DNA of 64,000 nt from Floccularia luteovirens (taxonomy: Eukaryota; Basidiomycota; Agaricomycetes; Agaricales; Squamanitaceae), in contig VSJF01000012.1 in assembly GCA_009739215.1 (NCBI GenBank), positions 1,054,001 to 1,118,000 of the forward strand, in the 5' to 3' direction. The notes below the pieces were generated by a model. It did not search any database. It saw only the letters and a program-made list of their open reading frames with translations, and was not told where the DNA came from. The translations under genes were made by a program, and so were the position numbers. Below, one piece after another: positions 38,301-50,223 of the stretch (the first letter of the stretch is position 1; every line of letters begins with the position of its first letter).

Positions 38301-38439
38301 TCTGATTACTTGATACATTAAATGGTCCAGCTACCGCAGTCTGAGTTTCGATCAGTCTAGCAGCTGCCATCTTTATTTTCTTCCTATCTCGAGCCGTTAG
38401 TTCTTCCGTGGCCTGTTCACTCTTCCTTTTAGGAGCCAT
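35309..38439 (-). CDS. pop1: RNase P/MRP protein subunit Pop1
   Basis: Pop1 is the largest protein of RNase P and RNase MRP, needed for tRNA 5' maturation and rRNA processing in the nucleus. It begins MAPKRKSEQATEELTARDRK with a basic helix. The Pop1 N-terminal domain follows in small exons: LPRHLRRRAASHDVRRVPLR (the RRRAxSH motif), MDPVRKKALGRSMPKRGK, KTWLETHLWHAKRMKMEN and PTEKAYRPSHRASMHGSIL. The POPLD domain is near the C-terminus: GWTLIIPAGWSMAFLNSLIF and VGGQRERQTQAYEAGTAYFP. It ends with IGYVTTGHFSLARGEGFAIG and a small PYVKVRNVDEQHCRVATVQI barrel segment. The total is roughly 860 residues. Its start is 311 bp from the divergent gene at 38751. Confidence 0.93.
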
Positions 38440-38750
38440 AACAAGCTAGAGAGGACGAGTCAACGCATGAGCTTTGAATCAAAAGAAACCCCGCACCGAT
38501 TTCGCCTGAAGATTTTATAGATTAATTGTAGAGGATTTATCTTGCAAATCACTTTTGATATCCTCGACTGAACACAAGTACTTGACGTCTGACTCTCACA
38601 AAGATGCAGAAACAACTTAGAAATTATAGAAAGTCACGTGCCATCGCAACCCCCACGGAAGTACTCGCGAAGTTGCATTAGACGACCACAAACGCCTGCG
38701 CGGACTGGGCTTGAGTACAAGCGAACTCTACAAGATCTAGTCTTGCCATA
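38440..38750. promoter_or_regulatory. Divergent promoter region, POP1 and mitochondrial membrane protein
   Basis: The 311 bases between divergent start codons presumably carry both promoters. I see an AT-rich centre (around 38515-38560) and no clear TATA box at a fitting distance. No coding feature lies inside. Confidence 0.45.
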
Positions 38751-39476
38751 ATGGCTTCTACTCGCCTTTTAACAATTGCACGGAATGTGTCTCAGTCTTC
38801 ATCAAGCAAATGCTTTCTCTCAACCAGTAGAGCTGTCAAGGAGGAAGCCGCTTCTAACCTTGGTGCAGTCCACGTACCAAAGAAGCCAATAGGTGGATTT
38901 CGTGGAGGGTACTATATTGTCTTACATTGTAAGAAAAACACGAATGCTCATCTATGTCATTTTAGGATAGTGGGTTTTCTTTTTGGGTTTTCGTTGGCTT
39001 CGTCTTTCGCAGCGTACCAACTCTTGGAGGAATACCAACAGGCCTCAGCTGCTCTACAAGCCAGTGTGGAAGAACTAAAACAAAGTACTGAAAAGGTTAT
39101 TATCTCGTACATTCTATTGTATTTCCTATCAGTCTAATTTAATTCAGGTTTCAGCCCATGTTAGACGAATAGAGGCTGTTGAAAAAGACTTAAAGGCGTT
39201 GAGAGACTCTTCCGCAACAAAAGAGGATATCACTCGAACGAGATCGGAGGTTAAGAAGCTGTATGACGGACTTCATGTTGGTATGTTGGTTTCTCAATAT
39301 CTCTCTGGAATTACCTTGACACCACACATAGAATTTTTGGACCTACGTTCGCATGTATGGGGCATCCGTACGTTGTCATCTCCCTTTGTCTCTGTCCATA
39401 TCGACTTACTCTGTCATCTTAAGAGCAAGATGTGCATAAACTTTCGAAGAATGATTCTACATCTGTTCGTATATGA
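38751..39476 (+). CDS. Small mitochondrial single-pass membrane protein, unknown function
   Basis: Exons 38751-38908, 38966-39095, 39148-39280, 39332-39367 and 39424-39476 give 169 residues in frame. The first 30 residues (MASTRLLTIARNVSQSSSSK, then FLSTSRAVKEE) are a typical mitochondrial presequence, with a likely cleavage site near Ser-Thr-Ser-Arg. A Gly-rich turn (KKPIGGFRGG) precedes one membrane segment (IVGFLFGFSLASSFAAYQLL). The rest is a long charged coiled coil (EEYQQASAALQASVEELK, then RRIEAVEKDLKAL and TRSEVKKLYDGLH). The layout suggests an inner-membrane protein with a coiled-coil domain, but I cannot assign a family or a partner. It is divergent from POP1. Confidence 0.8.
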
Positions 39477-40443
39477 CAACCATTCGATTTCCGAGCGATT
39501 TTCATATAGATGGGTCCATCGCATGGGATCTTTGTCGTAAGCATCAGCATGTCTTCGTTCTACAGAAAGCACATAAATTATGCTGTACTTCTGGTTACGT
39601 GCTTCAATCTGGCAATAATTCTGACCAAATGAAATTCCGGCTGAATGCAACAAGCAAAAACGAACATGTTATCTTTTGATAACCTAAAAGCAGTATCTTC
39701 GTCCTTCTGACTGCTTTCTTTCGGTGACGGTTCTTGGATTCCGCCTATCTGTGAGACGCGAGTTTCCAATTGCGACCGTCGTTCTTTGCACTTCCCGAAT
39801 ATAATACTCGCCACATATCGTTTACCAGAGGTTGGGTTCTACCAGTGTTAAAAGAGCTAATATGTTCTCGGGGAGCCCGGTCACGCGTCTAAGCTTCGTA
39901 GCATTCATGACATTAGATACCTAAATGGAGAATGTCGGGATCTATATGTTGCAAGTCGCGATCACGTTCCATGAACTTTGCATGATTACATTGGTCGTTC
40001 TCCCCGCTATTTGCGAACAGCATTGGCTTGACGACGGATGGCAACATTGCAACAAGTACCTTTCTATAACCGAAATATACGGGTAAATCATTTACAAGCA
40101 GTGACCCCTTATCTTGTTCGCTGCGTGCTTGATAAACGTCTTAGAAACCAGCAAATTGCCTCCGAAGATTTTCGTTATTTTGCTGCATTTCAGTCAAATG
40201 GACTGGCTACTAAGAATTATAAAAGGGACGACGAAACTTATTTCATTAACTCACATCTCTCTAGTTCTCCTACCAAGACAGGTTCTTGGCACTACAATTC
40301 TAAATCTTCATTGGTTTGCTCCATTGCCTAAACTTGAAGGGTGGTACTGAACTGACTATCTAGATCGCTGGCGATTTAATTTACCATTTACCATCCACGA
40401 GACTGGCATCTCGCTCCATTGTTTTCCGAAGTATTATATCACA
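39477..40443. other. Intergenic, no gene recognised
   Basis: About 970 bases. Open frames at 39578-39814 (minus) and 40038-40331 (plus) are short, have no recognisable motif and no consistent splice partners. The right end is the promoter side of the secreted protein at 40444. Nothing repeat-like was noticed. Confidence 0.45.
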
Positions 40444-41394
40444 ATGAAGTTTATACAAACTGAATTGGCAATTATATATCTGGCTACCATCTCATTTTCT
40501 CTTCCAGTTATCCGTGAAGTTCCCCAGGGTGAGTTGCCTCTTTCTAGCATTGTGGGCATCATTAAAGCTATATAGCAGAACATTCACATGAACCGATTCT
40601 TACTGTTGTTCGAGCTAGTTTGGCGTTGAATAATCCAAACAATATTACTGATCCAGTATTTGGGCTGCTTGGTGATGCTGGAGCTGCTTCAGGAGCAGGA
40701 AATATTACAGTAGGTATTTCGGGGCGAAGACGTTCTCCAGCCTGCTTACACTTGTACGGATAGGATGTAACATGCCTCCAGCAAGCAATTGCTGATCAAG
40801 CGTTTTCTAACGCGAAGGCTATCAGAGACGTTCGGGGACAAGTCAACGCCTTGATCTTCCGCGCTTTAGAACGTAATTCCGGGAAAGTGGGGCTCGCTAC
40901 TGAGTCCTGCATCAGTATTAAAGCTGTAAATCCTGAGATAGCGGCTATTCAACAACACCAGGTATACATACATTTATCATCATTTGTGTCATTCAACCAT
41001 CTGGAATGACACATCCCTCTAGGATCCAGCTTCCACGAATGCTACTGCGATTAATAAGGCCATTACCCTCGAGCTAGCGAGGCAAATCCACTCTGTTGGA
41101 GGAAACCCACTAAGCGCAATACAGGCAGGAACGTTTGCCCCTGGTAGACTGGACGACCCCACTGCTAAGGGGAACACATGTGATGATGCGAATGATGCTG
41201 CCGGGTGTATCTTTACCCAGAAGCTTTTGGTTCCAGATGCTACACCAGAAGAAATTCAAGCTGCCATTCTCAGCACCATGAGTCACAGTTCTGCGGCATC
41301 CTCTTCGCCGAGGTACATAAATTACTGCTATGATACGCTCTTCTGACATATATCCGTGATTAACAGCCCTTCTCAACCTACTGCGACCGGCTGA
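40444..41394 (+). CDS. Secreted protein of an Agaricomycete family, unknown function
   Basis: The N-terminus MKFIQTELAIIYLATISFSL is a signal peptide, followed by a possible propeptide (PVIREVPQ). The mature part of about 230 residues spans five exons: SLALNNPNNITDPVFGLLGD, a small Gly/Ala region, DVTCLQQAIADQAFSNAKAI, ERNSGKVGLATESCISIK, and GRLDDPTAKGNTCDDANDAA with GCIFTQKLLVPDATPEEI. Four Cys are visible (in VTCLQ, TESCI, NTCDD and AGCIF), which could form two disulfides. The C-terminus is Ser/Pro-rich (SHSSAASSSPSPSQP) and may carry O-glycans. I recall similar CDDxNDxxGCIFTxxLLV proteins in mushroom genomes, all without assigned function. It neighbours a secreted nuclease. Confidence 0.8.
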
Positions 41395-42541
41395 GCTTCT
41401 ATGTCGGTGATCCCTAGCTACTTCTTTCCGTGATTGACATCATCTTTTTGTAGGCCTTCTGATGGTGATATTAGAGGATCTACTGAAAAACATAACGGAA
41501 CTAGTAGGTAGACCTTTATTTATTGTCACAGATTTTTCGATTACTTGTCTCCAGAAGGTAACAATTATATAGCTTCGAGGGACAGTCATCATTCCAGGAT
41601 GACTGGACCTTGGACCGACTATCATATCATACCTCTACGATGAGAACATGTACTCTACTGGATTCACATGGTACCATTTTATGTTTTAAGTTTACAGTTA
41701 TGGGACACTTCTTTCATTTTTTGTTTCCTGGGTACGCAGTATATGTTGGTGGTACCTGGCCATCACATATCACATACCCTTGGAAGATACACTAGTTTGA
41801 CCACATTGTTCGGACACATTTGAATGATTTTATAGCCATCGCACTTTTCTGGGAGAAGTGGGAGTTTAAGCTAGTTATCGTGTTTCCCTCAGATTACTCT
41901 CTAGTTTGATATAGCTCAGATGTTTTTAGACGCAAGCTTCTTGCGTACCATCGTTGTGTGAATAACGGGTTACTGAAGAACACCAGACATAACTCAGCTT
42001 GACTTTCCTCAATCCGGTCATAAACGGCCCGTAGATCAAACAAGCGTTGGAGGAAGACGCAAGCGGGAGCTGCCACTCTGGATTTACACTTCGTGATGTG
42101 AGTTATATCAAAGTATCTATACGAAACATAAAGTTCCCAGACAGAAATAGATAGATAGCAGTGTAAAGGGAACGAACATAATTATTCATCCCCGTGACAA
42201 ATAAAAGGAAATTTCTTCAACCACGCGCATGCGGACTTTACATGAACGACTCGCTTCTTTAATTGCCACATACACGCTTGCCAAGCTTCTCTGTTTATCG
42301 AAACCATATGTATGAGCCTACTAATCCACGCATTCCACTCAGAACGTTGCTGGCTGTACCTGGCTCCTAACCAAGAATGGAACAATTTACGGTCCCCGCA
42401 TGTGCTCCTCTCATGACGCTCAGAGGACGCTTTCGGATGCTGGTGCGACAAATACTACAAAAACACGCGATGTGCAACGTGCCAGATAGAAGTGCCAGAT
42501 AGAATTACCCATCCCTCTATTGCCCCAAAAACACAATCTTC
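41395..42541. other. Intergenic between two secreted-protein genes
   Basis: About 1.15 kb. Open frames on both strands (41440-41625 minus, 41610-41795 plus, 41894-42076 minus, 42182-42451 minus) have no family resemblance and no start or splice context I trust. The right end is the promoter side of the nuclease gene; a direct repeat-like pair, gccagatagaa, occurs twice around 42480-42505. Confidence 0.45.
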
Positions 42542-44893
42542 ATGCGCAACCTTCTTACTCATCTGGCGGTGTATGCCAGTTATCTGGCCGTCGTGTCATC
42601 AACGACAATCGCAGATATCCAAGGACATGCTTTTAGGAGTCCATTGTTAGGTCAGACTGTAACAAATCTCACCGGTTTGGTGACTGCAAAAGTAAACTAA
42701 TCATTTTGTAATTGATGATCTCGCGACTAAGTACCTTTGTAGGGGAAAAGTGGATTTTGGATATCCGAAAAAAGAGGCAGTGACATACGGGTCTCCAATG
42801 GGTTGATGGTGTTTTCAACCATCGCGTCTGTATTGAATACAGTTTCTGTGGGAGATATCGTCTCCCTCAGCGGCGTAGTTTCAGAGTTTCGATCAAGCAC
42901 AGCACCCAACGATCTTACACTGACGGAAATAGAGTTCCCCGCTAACATTACCGTCTTGTCATCGAACAACACTGTTACTCCAATTATTCTGGGAAAAGAC
43001 AGGAATCCTCCTACGCAGCTATTCTCCTCACTAGATTTTGGTCCAGATGGTTTCTTATCTGTCCCTAACAACGTTAGCCGCGTTCAAACCGTTAACGCCG
43101 GTCTCCAACCTGCAAAGTTTGGTCTGGACTTTTGGGAGAGTCTTGAGGGCCAGCTGGTCAAGATACCGAATCCAGTTACCACGGCATTCCAAAATAGCTT
43201 TGGTGAATTCTGGGTCTATGGCGATTGGCCAGTCACAGGTAAAAATAGCCGTGGTGGGTTAAGCATAACCATTGGTAAGAGCTTGGCATCCTTCCTCGTG
43301 AACTCATTCTGACTTGGGTATTCCTCAAGGTCCCGGAGGTATACCGGATGGTAATCCAGAGACGGTAATCATTGGGGCACCTCTTGATGGCACAAAGAAT
43401 CCTAAAGTGGCTGTTGGATTTGGAATGACGGACATCATTGGTGTTGTAACATTCCAGTCAGTTACTCATTTATTTTTATGCACCATTTCCTATTACTTGG
43501 GTATTGAATGTTCAGATTTGGGTTCTACTATGTACTCCCCACAACCGCACCTTCAATTATATCGATGCCAGATCCTACCGTTCCCCCGACCACTTTAACA
43601 TCAAATGACGCAGATAAATGCCTTTTCACTTTTGGTGATTATAATGTATGTCCACCCCTTTCAATACAACAATCAAGTTAATTTCATCACTTTTCAGGTG
43701 GAAAATCTCACTCCAACATCTAGTCACCTCACCACAGTAGCATCACACATTGCCATTCATTTAAAAACTCCCGATATCATGTTCATCCAAGAAATCCAAG
43801 ATAATTCGGGGTCTAAGGACGATGGAACTGTATCCGCAAATGTCACTCTTACCAACCTCGTCAATGCAATTGCTAAAATCAGCAATGTTACCTATTCATT
43901 TACTTCGATTGATCCCGTCGATAATCAAGATGGTGGCGAGCCTGGTGGAAATATCAGAACTGCTTACCTGTATGTCTCATAGTGTCTCCTTCATATTGAC
44001 ATTTTTAACGAAGCGATTTTTTTTTACCAAGGTATCGGCCTGAGAAGTTAACACTCGTCCCAGGATCTCCTGCTGGTGGATCGCTAGATAAGACAGAAAT
44101 AACCGGACCTTTCCTGAAACCAAAACTAAGGTGAATATTCTTCAATCCTCATTCAACATATATTGACTTCAACAAAGCTTCAACCCTGGTCGTATTGACC
44201 CCAACAACACTGCTTGGAACGTCACACGCAAGCCGCTTGTTGCAGCATGGAGAACACGCAGTGGTGCAGAACTATTCACAATTAACGTTCATCTAAGCTC
44301 AAAGGGAGGAAGCAGCTCCACTCAGGGAGATGCCAGACCACCTTTCAATTTCCCCGTGGATGCTCGTACCAATCAAGTAAAGACCGTTGCGGTAATTACC
44401 TCGTTTTCCATGTCTAAGTTCTTGTCACTAACGAGTCCATCTGGAACAGAAATTTGTCGGTCAACTTTTACTTCGGAACCCTCTGGCAAATATTATTGTC
44501 GCCGGTGACTTTAACGAGTTCAGCCAAACCCGTTCTGTATACAAGCCTTTCGAACTAATTTTGTTCGAAATCGACGAAGCTGCTGGAATCCCTCCTGTTG
44601 AACGCTACACCTATGTATTTGATCAAGACTCGGAGCAACTCGATCACGCATTCCTTTCTTTGGCATTGCGTCTGCGCAAGGCAGAAGTCGAGCATATACA
44701 TGTAAACAACTGGGCACCTACATTGACAGCAAGGATCAGCGATCATGACCCTTCTGTGGGTCGTGTTCGAGTATGTTAATTGTTCTGCCCAGTTCATAGT
44801 GTTGTTACTGTAAATTATTATTTTTTCAAGGGTTTTGTGTTGTACTACCCGTATTCGAATGGAAATAAAACGTTCGCAGTCCCTGCCTACTGA
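42542..44893 (+). CDS. Secreted endonuclease/exonuclease/phosphatase-family nuclease
   Basis: Related to extracellular DNase I-fold nucleases. A signal peptide (MRNLLTHLAVYASYLAVVSS) precedes an N-terminal OB-like region (DIQGHAFRSPLLGQTVTNL, GKSGFWISEKRGSDIRVSNG, SVGDIVSLSGVVSEF, LTEIEFPANITVLSSNN). The catalytic domain starts at FTFGDYNVENLTP and shows IMFIQEIQD (metal-binding Glu), FTINVHLSSKGG, IIVAGDFNEFSQ (Asp-x-Asn) and ISDHDPSVGRV (the closing SDHxP motif). All key positions seem intact. I read a final intron after Gly-Arg-Val-Arg into GFVLYYPYSNGNKTFAVPAY, with the stop at 44891-44893. A role in extracellular nucleic-acid use or defence is possible. A decayed relative lies about 600 bp downstream. 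Confidence 0.87.
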
Positions 44894-45489
44894 AAACCAC
44901 AGCATTGGAATAGAATTATAGGTAATCAGAGCACAGCACACCGATGCCTGGTGATGATCAATCATGTGGCCATTCCACCAGTGTAAGTTCTTGGCGCACG
45001 TTTGTGCCACGGCCAGGTACAAATACTCATTCAACATCCACAAAACGCTTTAACAACCTCTCGAACGTGTGGATGTTGTGTCACTTTCTGACCGAAGCAC
45101 TGCTGCCCATGCGATGCAAACCCAACAACCATAATAACTTGCGGACGACCATACTCTTAGATTCAGGACAAAAGCATGCGGACACACATGTTTCTCTCAT
45201 GACCTTTAAGTACTCTTCATTGTATATTTCATTATCACACGATATCTGAGTGTGGGTGGCAGTGGATCAACGCCCCATTTAAATTACTAGTACATACGTT
45301 TTTATTCTATAAATGTGGCACCGGTTTCATTCAAGCTGATGCCAGGGTGTGTTTATTGGGTGCACATTTCCAGCAATCTGCAGAAGGGAGATTTAGACTT
45401 CTATCTCGCTTCGACCTCGTTCAAGAGCATCTGATAGCGTTGAGTGAAGACTAGCTCGTCTACTATAGGGCAAGTCATGTTATCACAAT
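44894..45489. other. Intergenic downstream of the nuclease gene
   Basis: About 600 bases with short open frames only. I see no convincing homology before the nuclease relic that starts near 45490. A minus-strand open frame at 44555-45043 is largely antisense to the nuclease's last exons and is disregarded. Confidence 0.45.
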
Positions 45490-45775
45490 ATTGTGGTGTA
45501 AGGGTGGCTTTTGGCCATCTAAAAAGCAAGCAAGAGAAAGTCGTCCGCGTATCCGACTTTTTCTCTAGTGCAGTTGTTTCCATTAATAGTGACGTCTCTG
45601 GGCTGTACTCAAGCACCAAACGGCAGGATTAAAAGCATAATAACCCACAAGATTACCACCGTACTATCTTCCAGTTACAGTAACACTGAACTCTCAGTGC
45701 CGCCTGGGTCCCCACTAGCCCCACTTTTTTCTTCTCTAGCTTTTGGTCCAGGCTTATTCCCCAATACTTAAGATT
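45490..45775 (+). pseudogene. Relic of the secreted nuclease N-terminal region
   Basis: In two plus-strand frames broken by stops, short stretches match the intact nuclease upstream. GFWPSKKQ resembles GFWISEKR, VSDFFSSAVVSINSDVSG resembles part of the SVGDIVSLSGV region, and ITTVLSSS...LSVPPGSP, then PLFSSLAFGPGLF, match ITVLSSNN...LGKDRNPP, then QLFSSLDFGPDGF. The order is the same as in the intact gene, and the rest of the catalytic domain is missing. It seems to be the remains of a tandem duplicate. Similarity was judged by eye. Confidence 0.5.
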
Positions 45776-45984
45776 GTCGACCCGGCCGGCCTGAACACTC
45801 GTAAACTTAGAAATTGTTGGTGATGTATCACTGTCAATGTCAAGGTGATAACATGTGAACAGTGATTTATCTCACGAGGTGTCATGCATGTCAACGCCCA
45901 GCGCCCAGCACAGGTATTAAGGCCCAGTGAAACTAAGAGAGTACCAAGAAACAGCATTCAATAGCACTCTCAACAACGGTTCAG

Positions 45985-47527
45985 ATGACATCATTCGTAC
46001 AATTTTTGCACAGAATATATTTGGTGCGTCAGGGACCCGAGCCACACTCGTACACAGGCAGCTCACAGGTTATCGGTTATTCTACAGGCCAACTATCCAC
46101 CATCTAAAACAGATCCAGCTAGCAAACCAATCAAGTTCGGCATTCTTGGAGCAGCATGGATAGCGCCTTTGGGCATCATCCTACCTGCAAGGAGCCATCC
46201 TGAAGTTGAGGTATGGGCGGTAGCCGCTCGTGATGAGCGCAAAGCAGCGAACTATGCAAGGAAGCACGGAATCAGGAAAGTCTATGGTGGACCAAAGGGC
46301 TATCAAGGTAACTGTAGACCCAAACCTCTTCAAGCTGAGTGGGCGCTGACGCTGACGTTTTTCTTACCAGACTTGCTCGATGATCCAGAAATAGATGCTG
46401 TGTACAATCCAGTTCGTAAAAATACTCATTCTGCTTAAAAAAAGGTGGCATTGAAAGAAACAGCTTCCAAATGGCCTTCACTATGAATGGACTATGAAGG
46501 CTCTTGCTGCAGGGAAACACGTTTTACTAGAGAAGCCATCTTCCAACACTGCAGAAGAAACTCGGAAGTTGTTAGAATTTGCAGAAGAAAAAGGACTTGT
46601 TCTCCTTGAAGCATTCCACTACAGGTTAAACCCTTTAACCATGTTTACTATATAACTCGCGTAACATTTTGGATATGCAGGTTTCATCCTTGCAGTCAAC
46701 GTATCAAAGCGATTATCGATAGCGGAGAGCTCGGTGCAATCAAGCATATAGAGATAAAACTTACCTTCCCAGATGGAGTCCTGAAAGATGATGATATAAG
46801 ATTTGATTACGGCCTTGGCGGCGGCGCATTGATGGATTTAGGATGTAAGACCCATTTACGAAATCTCATGTATCTAGAATGCTTATTTGTCACTCACTAG
46901 GCTACGCAATAAATTTTATGCGGTATGTATCATCAGCTAATACCGCAACAGTCACGTCTGCCAGACATGACCTCCATACACCTTCATCTGCACCACCATC
47001 TTTTACACCAAATGTCGATTTTGCAACAGTCACTACTCTTGCACTTCCGAACGATGCGACGGCTGCGATAACTCTGAATCTCGGTAAACCACGTAAATTG
47101 ATTATGCCGGCGCTTCCCCAGATATATGGCAAAATCGAATGTGAGGGTGGAGAACTCGAGATATTCAACTTCCTCATGCCAACACTATATCACTATATTA
47201 CAATTCGCAAACGGGAAGGAAATGAGCGGAAAACAAGAGTCGAGAAGGTGTACACATTCCAAGATGGAAAAATGGATGGACCTGGGGAGGCGTGGTGGAC
47301 AACATACCGATTTCAATTAGAAGCCTTTGTTAACCGGCTGAAGGGAAGAACCCCTCAGACTTGGATTTCTAAGGAGGATTCTATTGCTAACATGGAGTTT
47401 ATTGAGAACGTCTATGCGAAGGTGAGAGACCATTGGATCAATGTTAGATGTTTGTAATATTTATGTTCACCAGAGCGGCTTGGGAAGTCGACCCAGATCT
47501 GGGTTTGTGATGACCGCGAAGCCTTGA
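45985..47527 (+). CDS. Gfo/Idh/MocA-family NAD(P)-dependent oxidoreductase
   Basis: A Rossmann N-terminus, KFGILGAAWIAPLGIILPA (GxxGxA type), is followed by EVWAVAARDERKAANYARKHG, DLLDDPEIDAVYNPLPNGLH, and the conserved Glu-Lys-Pro in AGKHVLLEKPSSNTAEE. The C-terminal domain has LEAFHYRFHP, YGLGGGALMDLGCYAINFMR and TLALPNDATAAITLN. The closest enzymes by memory are D-xylose 1-dehydrogenase and dihydrodiol dehydrogenase types; the substrate cannot be told. I start at 45985 (MTSFVQFLHRIYL), splice 63 nt, and join to ANYPPSKTDP; the first exon is uncertain because a competing open frame overlaps. The last exon (SGLGSRPRSGF) ends at 47525-47527. Confidence 0.87.
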
Positions 47528-47956
47528 AGGCGATGTAGTTGTTAAGTACAGTTTGTACATGAAGTTGCCGGAACTTCTCCTTGGACAAATTCACAGAATT
47601 ATTTTGATAAGAGTCCATAGTTGTTTTGTTATCTCGCGGTTTTTCCCAAAATATGAATATTTTTACGCAGGAAAGTGAGTAGCGACCCATTTTGTAATCC
47701 TCAATGCAGCACCCGCGAGCGGCAAGACCTCTTCATATATGAAGGCAAAGACCCATCGGGGTCATAGGGCAGCCAGGAAAGAGACGTGTAATACCCCTAG
47801 AGTAGTGAGAACATCCTTCAGGTTATTTACCTGAGTACTTGAACAGACCCCCTGTCGTTTTTTTGATATGGTGCGGGATCGTGCTTGTAATGTATTAACG
47901 AACATGGAAAATTAGAGTGCCAAGCTATCACAAACAGGACGTCGGCCACAACGGTG
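47528..47956. other. Intergenic, promoter side of TAF6
   Basis: About 430 bases between two plus-strand genes. A minus-strand open frame at 47412-47690 overlaps the previous gene's end and resembles nothing. No TATA box close to the TAF6 start is obvious, as usual for a housekeeping gene. Confidence 0.5.
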
Positions 47957-49636
47957 ATGAGCAACGTCAAGGGCAAAGCACGCGCGGCACCTGGCCAACA
48001 ACTCTCTGCAGTTTACAAGCCAGAGCCAATAAAAGTATGTAGCGGTTAGAATACTCTACTCCACCCCACTCATTATTTCTTTAGGACATTGCAGACGGTC
48101 TCGGCATCACCATCTCCGATTCAGTTGCGACTGCTCTTGCCAGCGACGTCGAGTACCGCATACACCAGGTTGTCGAGGTCGGTCTGCTCCTCCATTCTGA
48201 GCCGAATTTGTATTCAAACGTTCCGCACAGGAGGCTGCGCGCTTTATGCGCCACGGTCGCCGGACAACGCTAACTACAGCTGATATAGACCTAGCTCTAC
48301 GCGTTTTAAACATTGAACCTCTATACGGACATACACCCTCTCATACACCTGCATTCCGACGTGCTCTGCCATTCCCACAAACTCCAAATGCCGGTGCAGT
48401 CTATTATGTGGAGGACGAAGAGATAGACTTTGACCGTGTTCTTCGTGAGGAGAAAGTTGTCCTCCCACGCGGTGTCGGCTGGACTGCTCATTGGCTCGCA
48501 GTGGAGGGTGTTCAACCTTTGATCCCTGAGAATCCACCCGCAGTCCCAAGGGAGTCCGATGTGGCTGGCAGTCGCGGGGGAAATTTGGCAGCAACTGCGG
48601 GGTCGGGTCCAAGTTTACTAGATACAGGGGCCGGGGCGGGCAAAAAGCTTCCTACCCCGGCACATGCGCCTGCCCCACCGCTTGTAAAGCAGGTTCTATC
48701 ACGCGAGCTCCAATTATACTACGCGCGACTTACTGCCTCGTTCTTCCCGGCCCCGGGCTCAAGTCCCGACCCCGCCAAACGTACGGCTGCGTTGGCAAGT
48801 TTACGACATGATGCCGGGTTACAAGCTCTACTTCCGTATCTTGTGCGTTGGATTGGGGAAGGAGTTGTGGAGGCACTCCGTGAGGGTGCAGGGGATGCGT
48901 CACGCCTTGAGATTATGATGGATGTTGTCAGTGCACTATTGGACAACAAAACTCTCTTTGTCGAGCCCTATGTACGTCTATCTATCCTACATCTTTCCCT
49001 TTGTTTATTCATTTGAACTGATCAATACCAGCTTCATCAAATCCTGCCTCCTATCCTTTCTACTCTCTTACACTCATCTCTCCCACCCCGCACCCCTCTC
49101 CGTGAAAGTGCAGCACAAACCCTAGCACTTGTCCTCACCCAACACAGTACCACTTACCCAGCTCTTGCTCCTCGCCTAATAAAAACTCTCCTGTTGGCTC
49201 TTGTCGCGCCTGGTCGCAGTCGTGGCACACGAGCAGGTGCTGTGCGTGGACTTGCTGCTGTGGGTCGTGAGGCGGTACGAAAAGGAGTTGTCCAAGGTGG
49301 TGGTGCACGAGCTATTGGTCACGAGTGCGAATCTACAGGCACAGAAGATGGCGAGGTAGTTGAAGCAGTGATGGTCAGCTTTTTTTTTTTCATCCAAAGC
49401 AGGTTTTCCTATATTGACCGTTATGATAATAGGATGCGCTGCGTGTATTACAACCTATTCCTGATATTGATTCAGGTGGCATGACAGACGCACTAGATCC
49501 TGGGCGTCCTGAAGATGCGGCGCTTCTTGATCGGCTGCGTAGCGTTCTGGGAACGTTCTTTGCCGCGCGCGTTGCAGATGATCGCGCTTGGGCAAAAGAG
49601 GTGCTTGGTACTGATGGTGAAGGCGAAAAATCATAA
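47957..49636 (+). CDS. taf6: Transcription initiation factor TFIID subunit 6 (TAF6)
   Basis: TAF6 is a histone-fold subunit of TFIID (and SAGA-related complexes) that pairs with TAF9. The histone fold runs from residue 25 or so: DIADGLGITISDSVATALAS, then YRIHQVVEEAARFMRHGRR and LTTADIDLALRVLNIEPLYG; an intron splits it between VVE and EAARF. A linker with DFDRVLREEKVVLPRGVGWT and AHWLAVEGVQP leads to the HEAT-repeat C-terminal domain (LSRELQLYYARLTASF, LQALLPYLVRWIGEGV, LLDNKTLFVEPYLHQILPPI, LAPRLIKTLLLALVAPG, GAVRGLAAVGREAVRK). The length is about 460 residues, typical. The region is unusually GC-rich compared with neighbours. The stop is at 49634-49636. Confidence 0.93.
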
Positions 49637-50223
49637 TTTATAGAATTTGGGTGGTTGTCAACTTGGAAGCGTACTCGTTTTCATTTTGTCATAGGTATAA
49701 ACGCATATAATTACTTCCTAAGCTTTACTTGTGAAAGAGGTCGTAATCATGAATGATATTAGGTAGCTAGGTACACTGTTGTATTCATAAGAGGGCAATA
49801 AAAAGTTCGGATAAACAGTACAGTAAATTTGAGAGGTATCGTGGCACGGGCCTGCGCTCGTCGTCTTTCGTATCTTGCGTCGAACCATAAATAAGACATG
49901 CAACATGTATCATGAGTGTTGGAACGGAGAGGGTAAGATTTAAGGGGTGAAAGGGAAATATCGACCGTGATCGAATCACTATACGAACGGTTGAATAAAC
50001 AGAGACCAAGCGTCTTCAAAAAAAAACCAGGAAGGGGTTTGGACAAGAGAGTTCTTCAGAATAGGCCCAATAAAATAGATACTGAAGAGACCAATAGAAA
50101 ATATGACCAAAGGTCGGGTGGAATGTGTGAATCTTTGTACTACATTTATCATGGTTAGCAAGAAGTGATAGAAGGATTATAATAACGCACAATGGACAAT
50201 TTTAGGTACAATGGTGGCCTCAC
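49637..50223. other. Intergenic between convergent TAF6 and Ser-rich protein genes
   Basis: About 590 bases with the two 3' UTRs. Several overlapping short open frames near 49760-50160 look random. An A-rich run is present at about 50018-50026. No gene is supported. Confidence 0.5.

Noticed and set aside
45927..46163. Open frame overlapping the start of the Gfo/Idh/MocA gene
   Set aside because: It is in a different frame from the Rossmann core and cannot be joined to it; the 45985 start with a 63-nt intron gives a better model.
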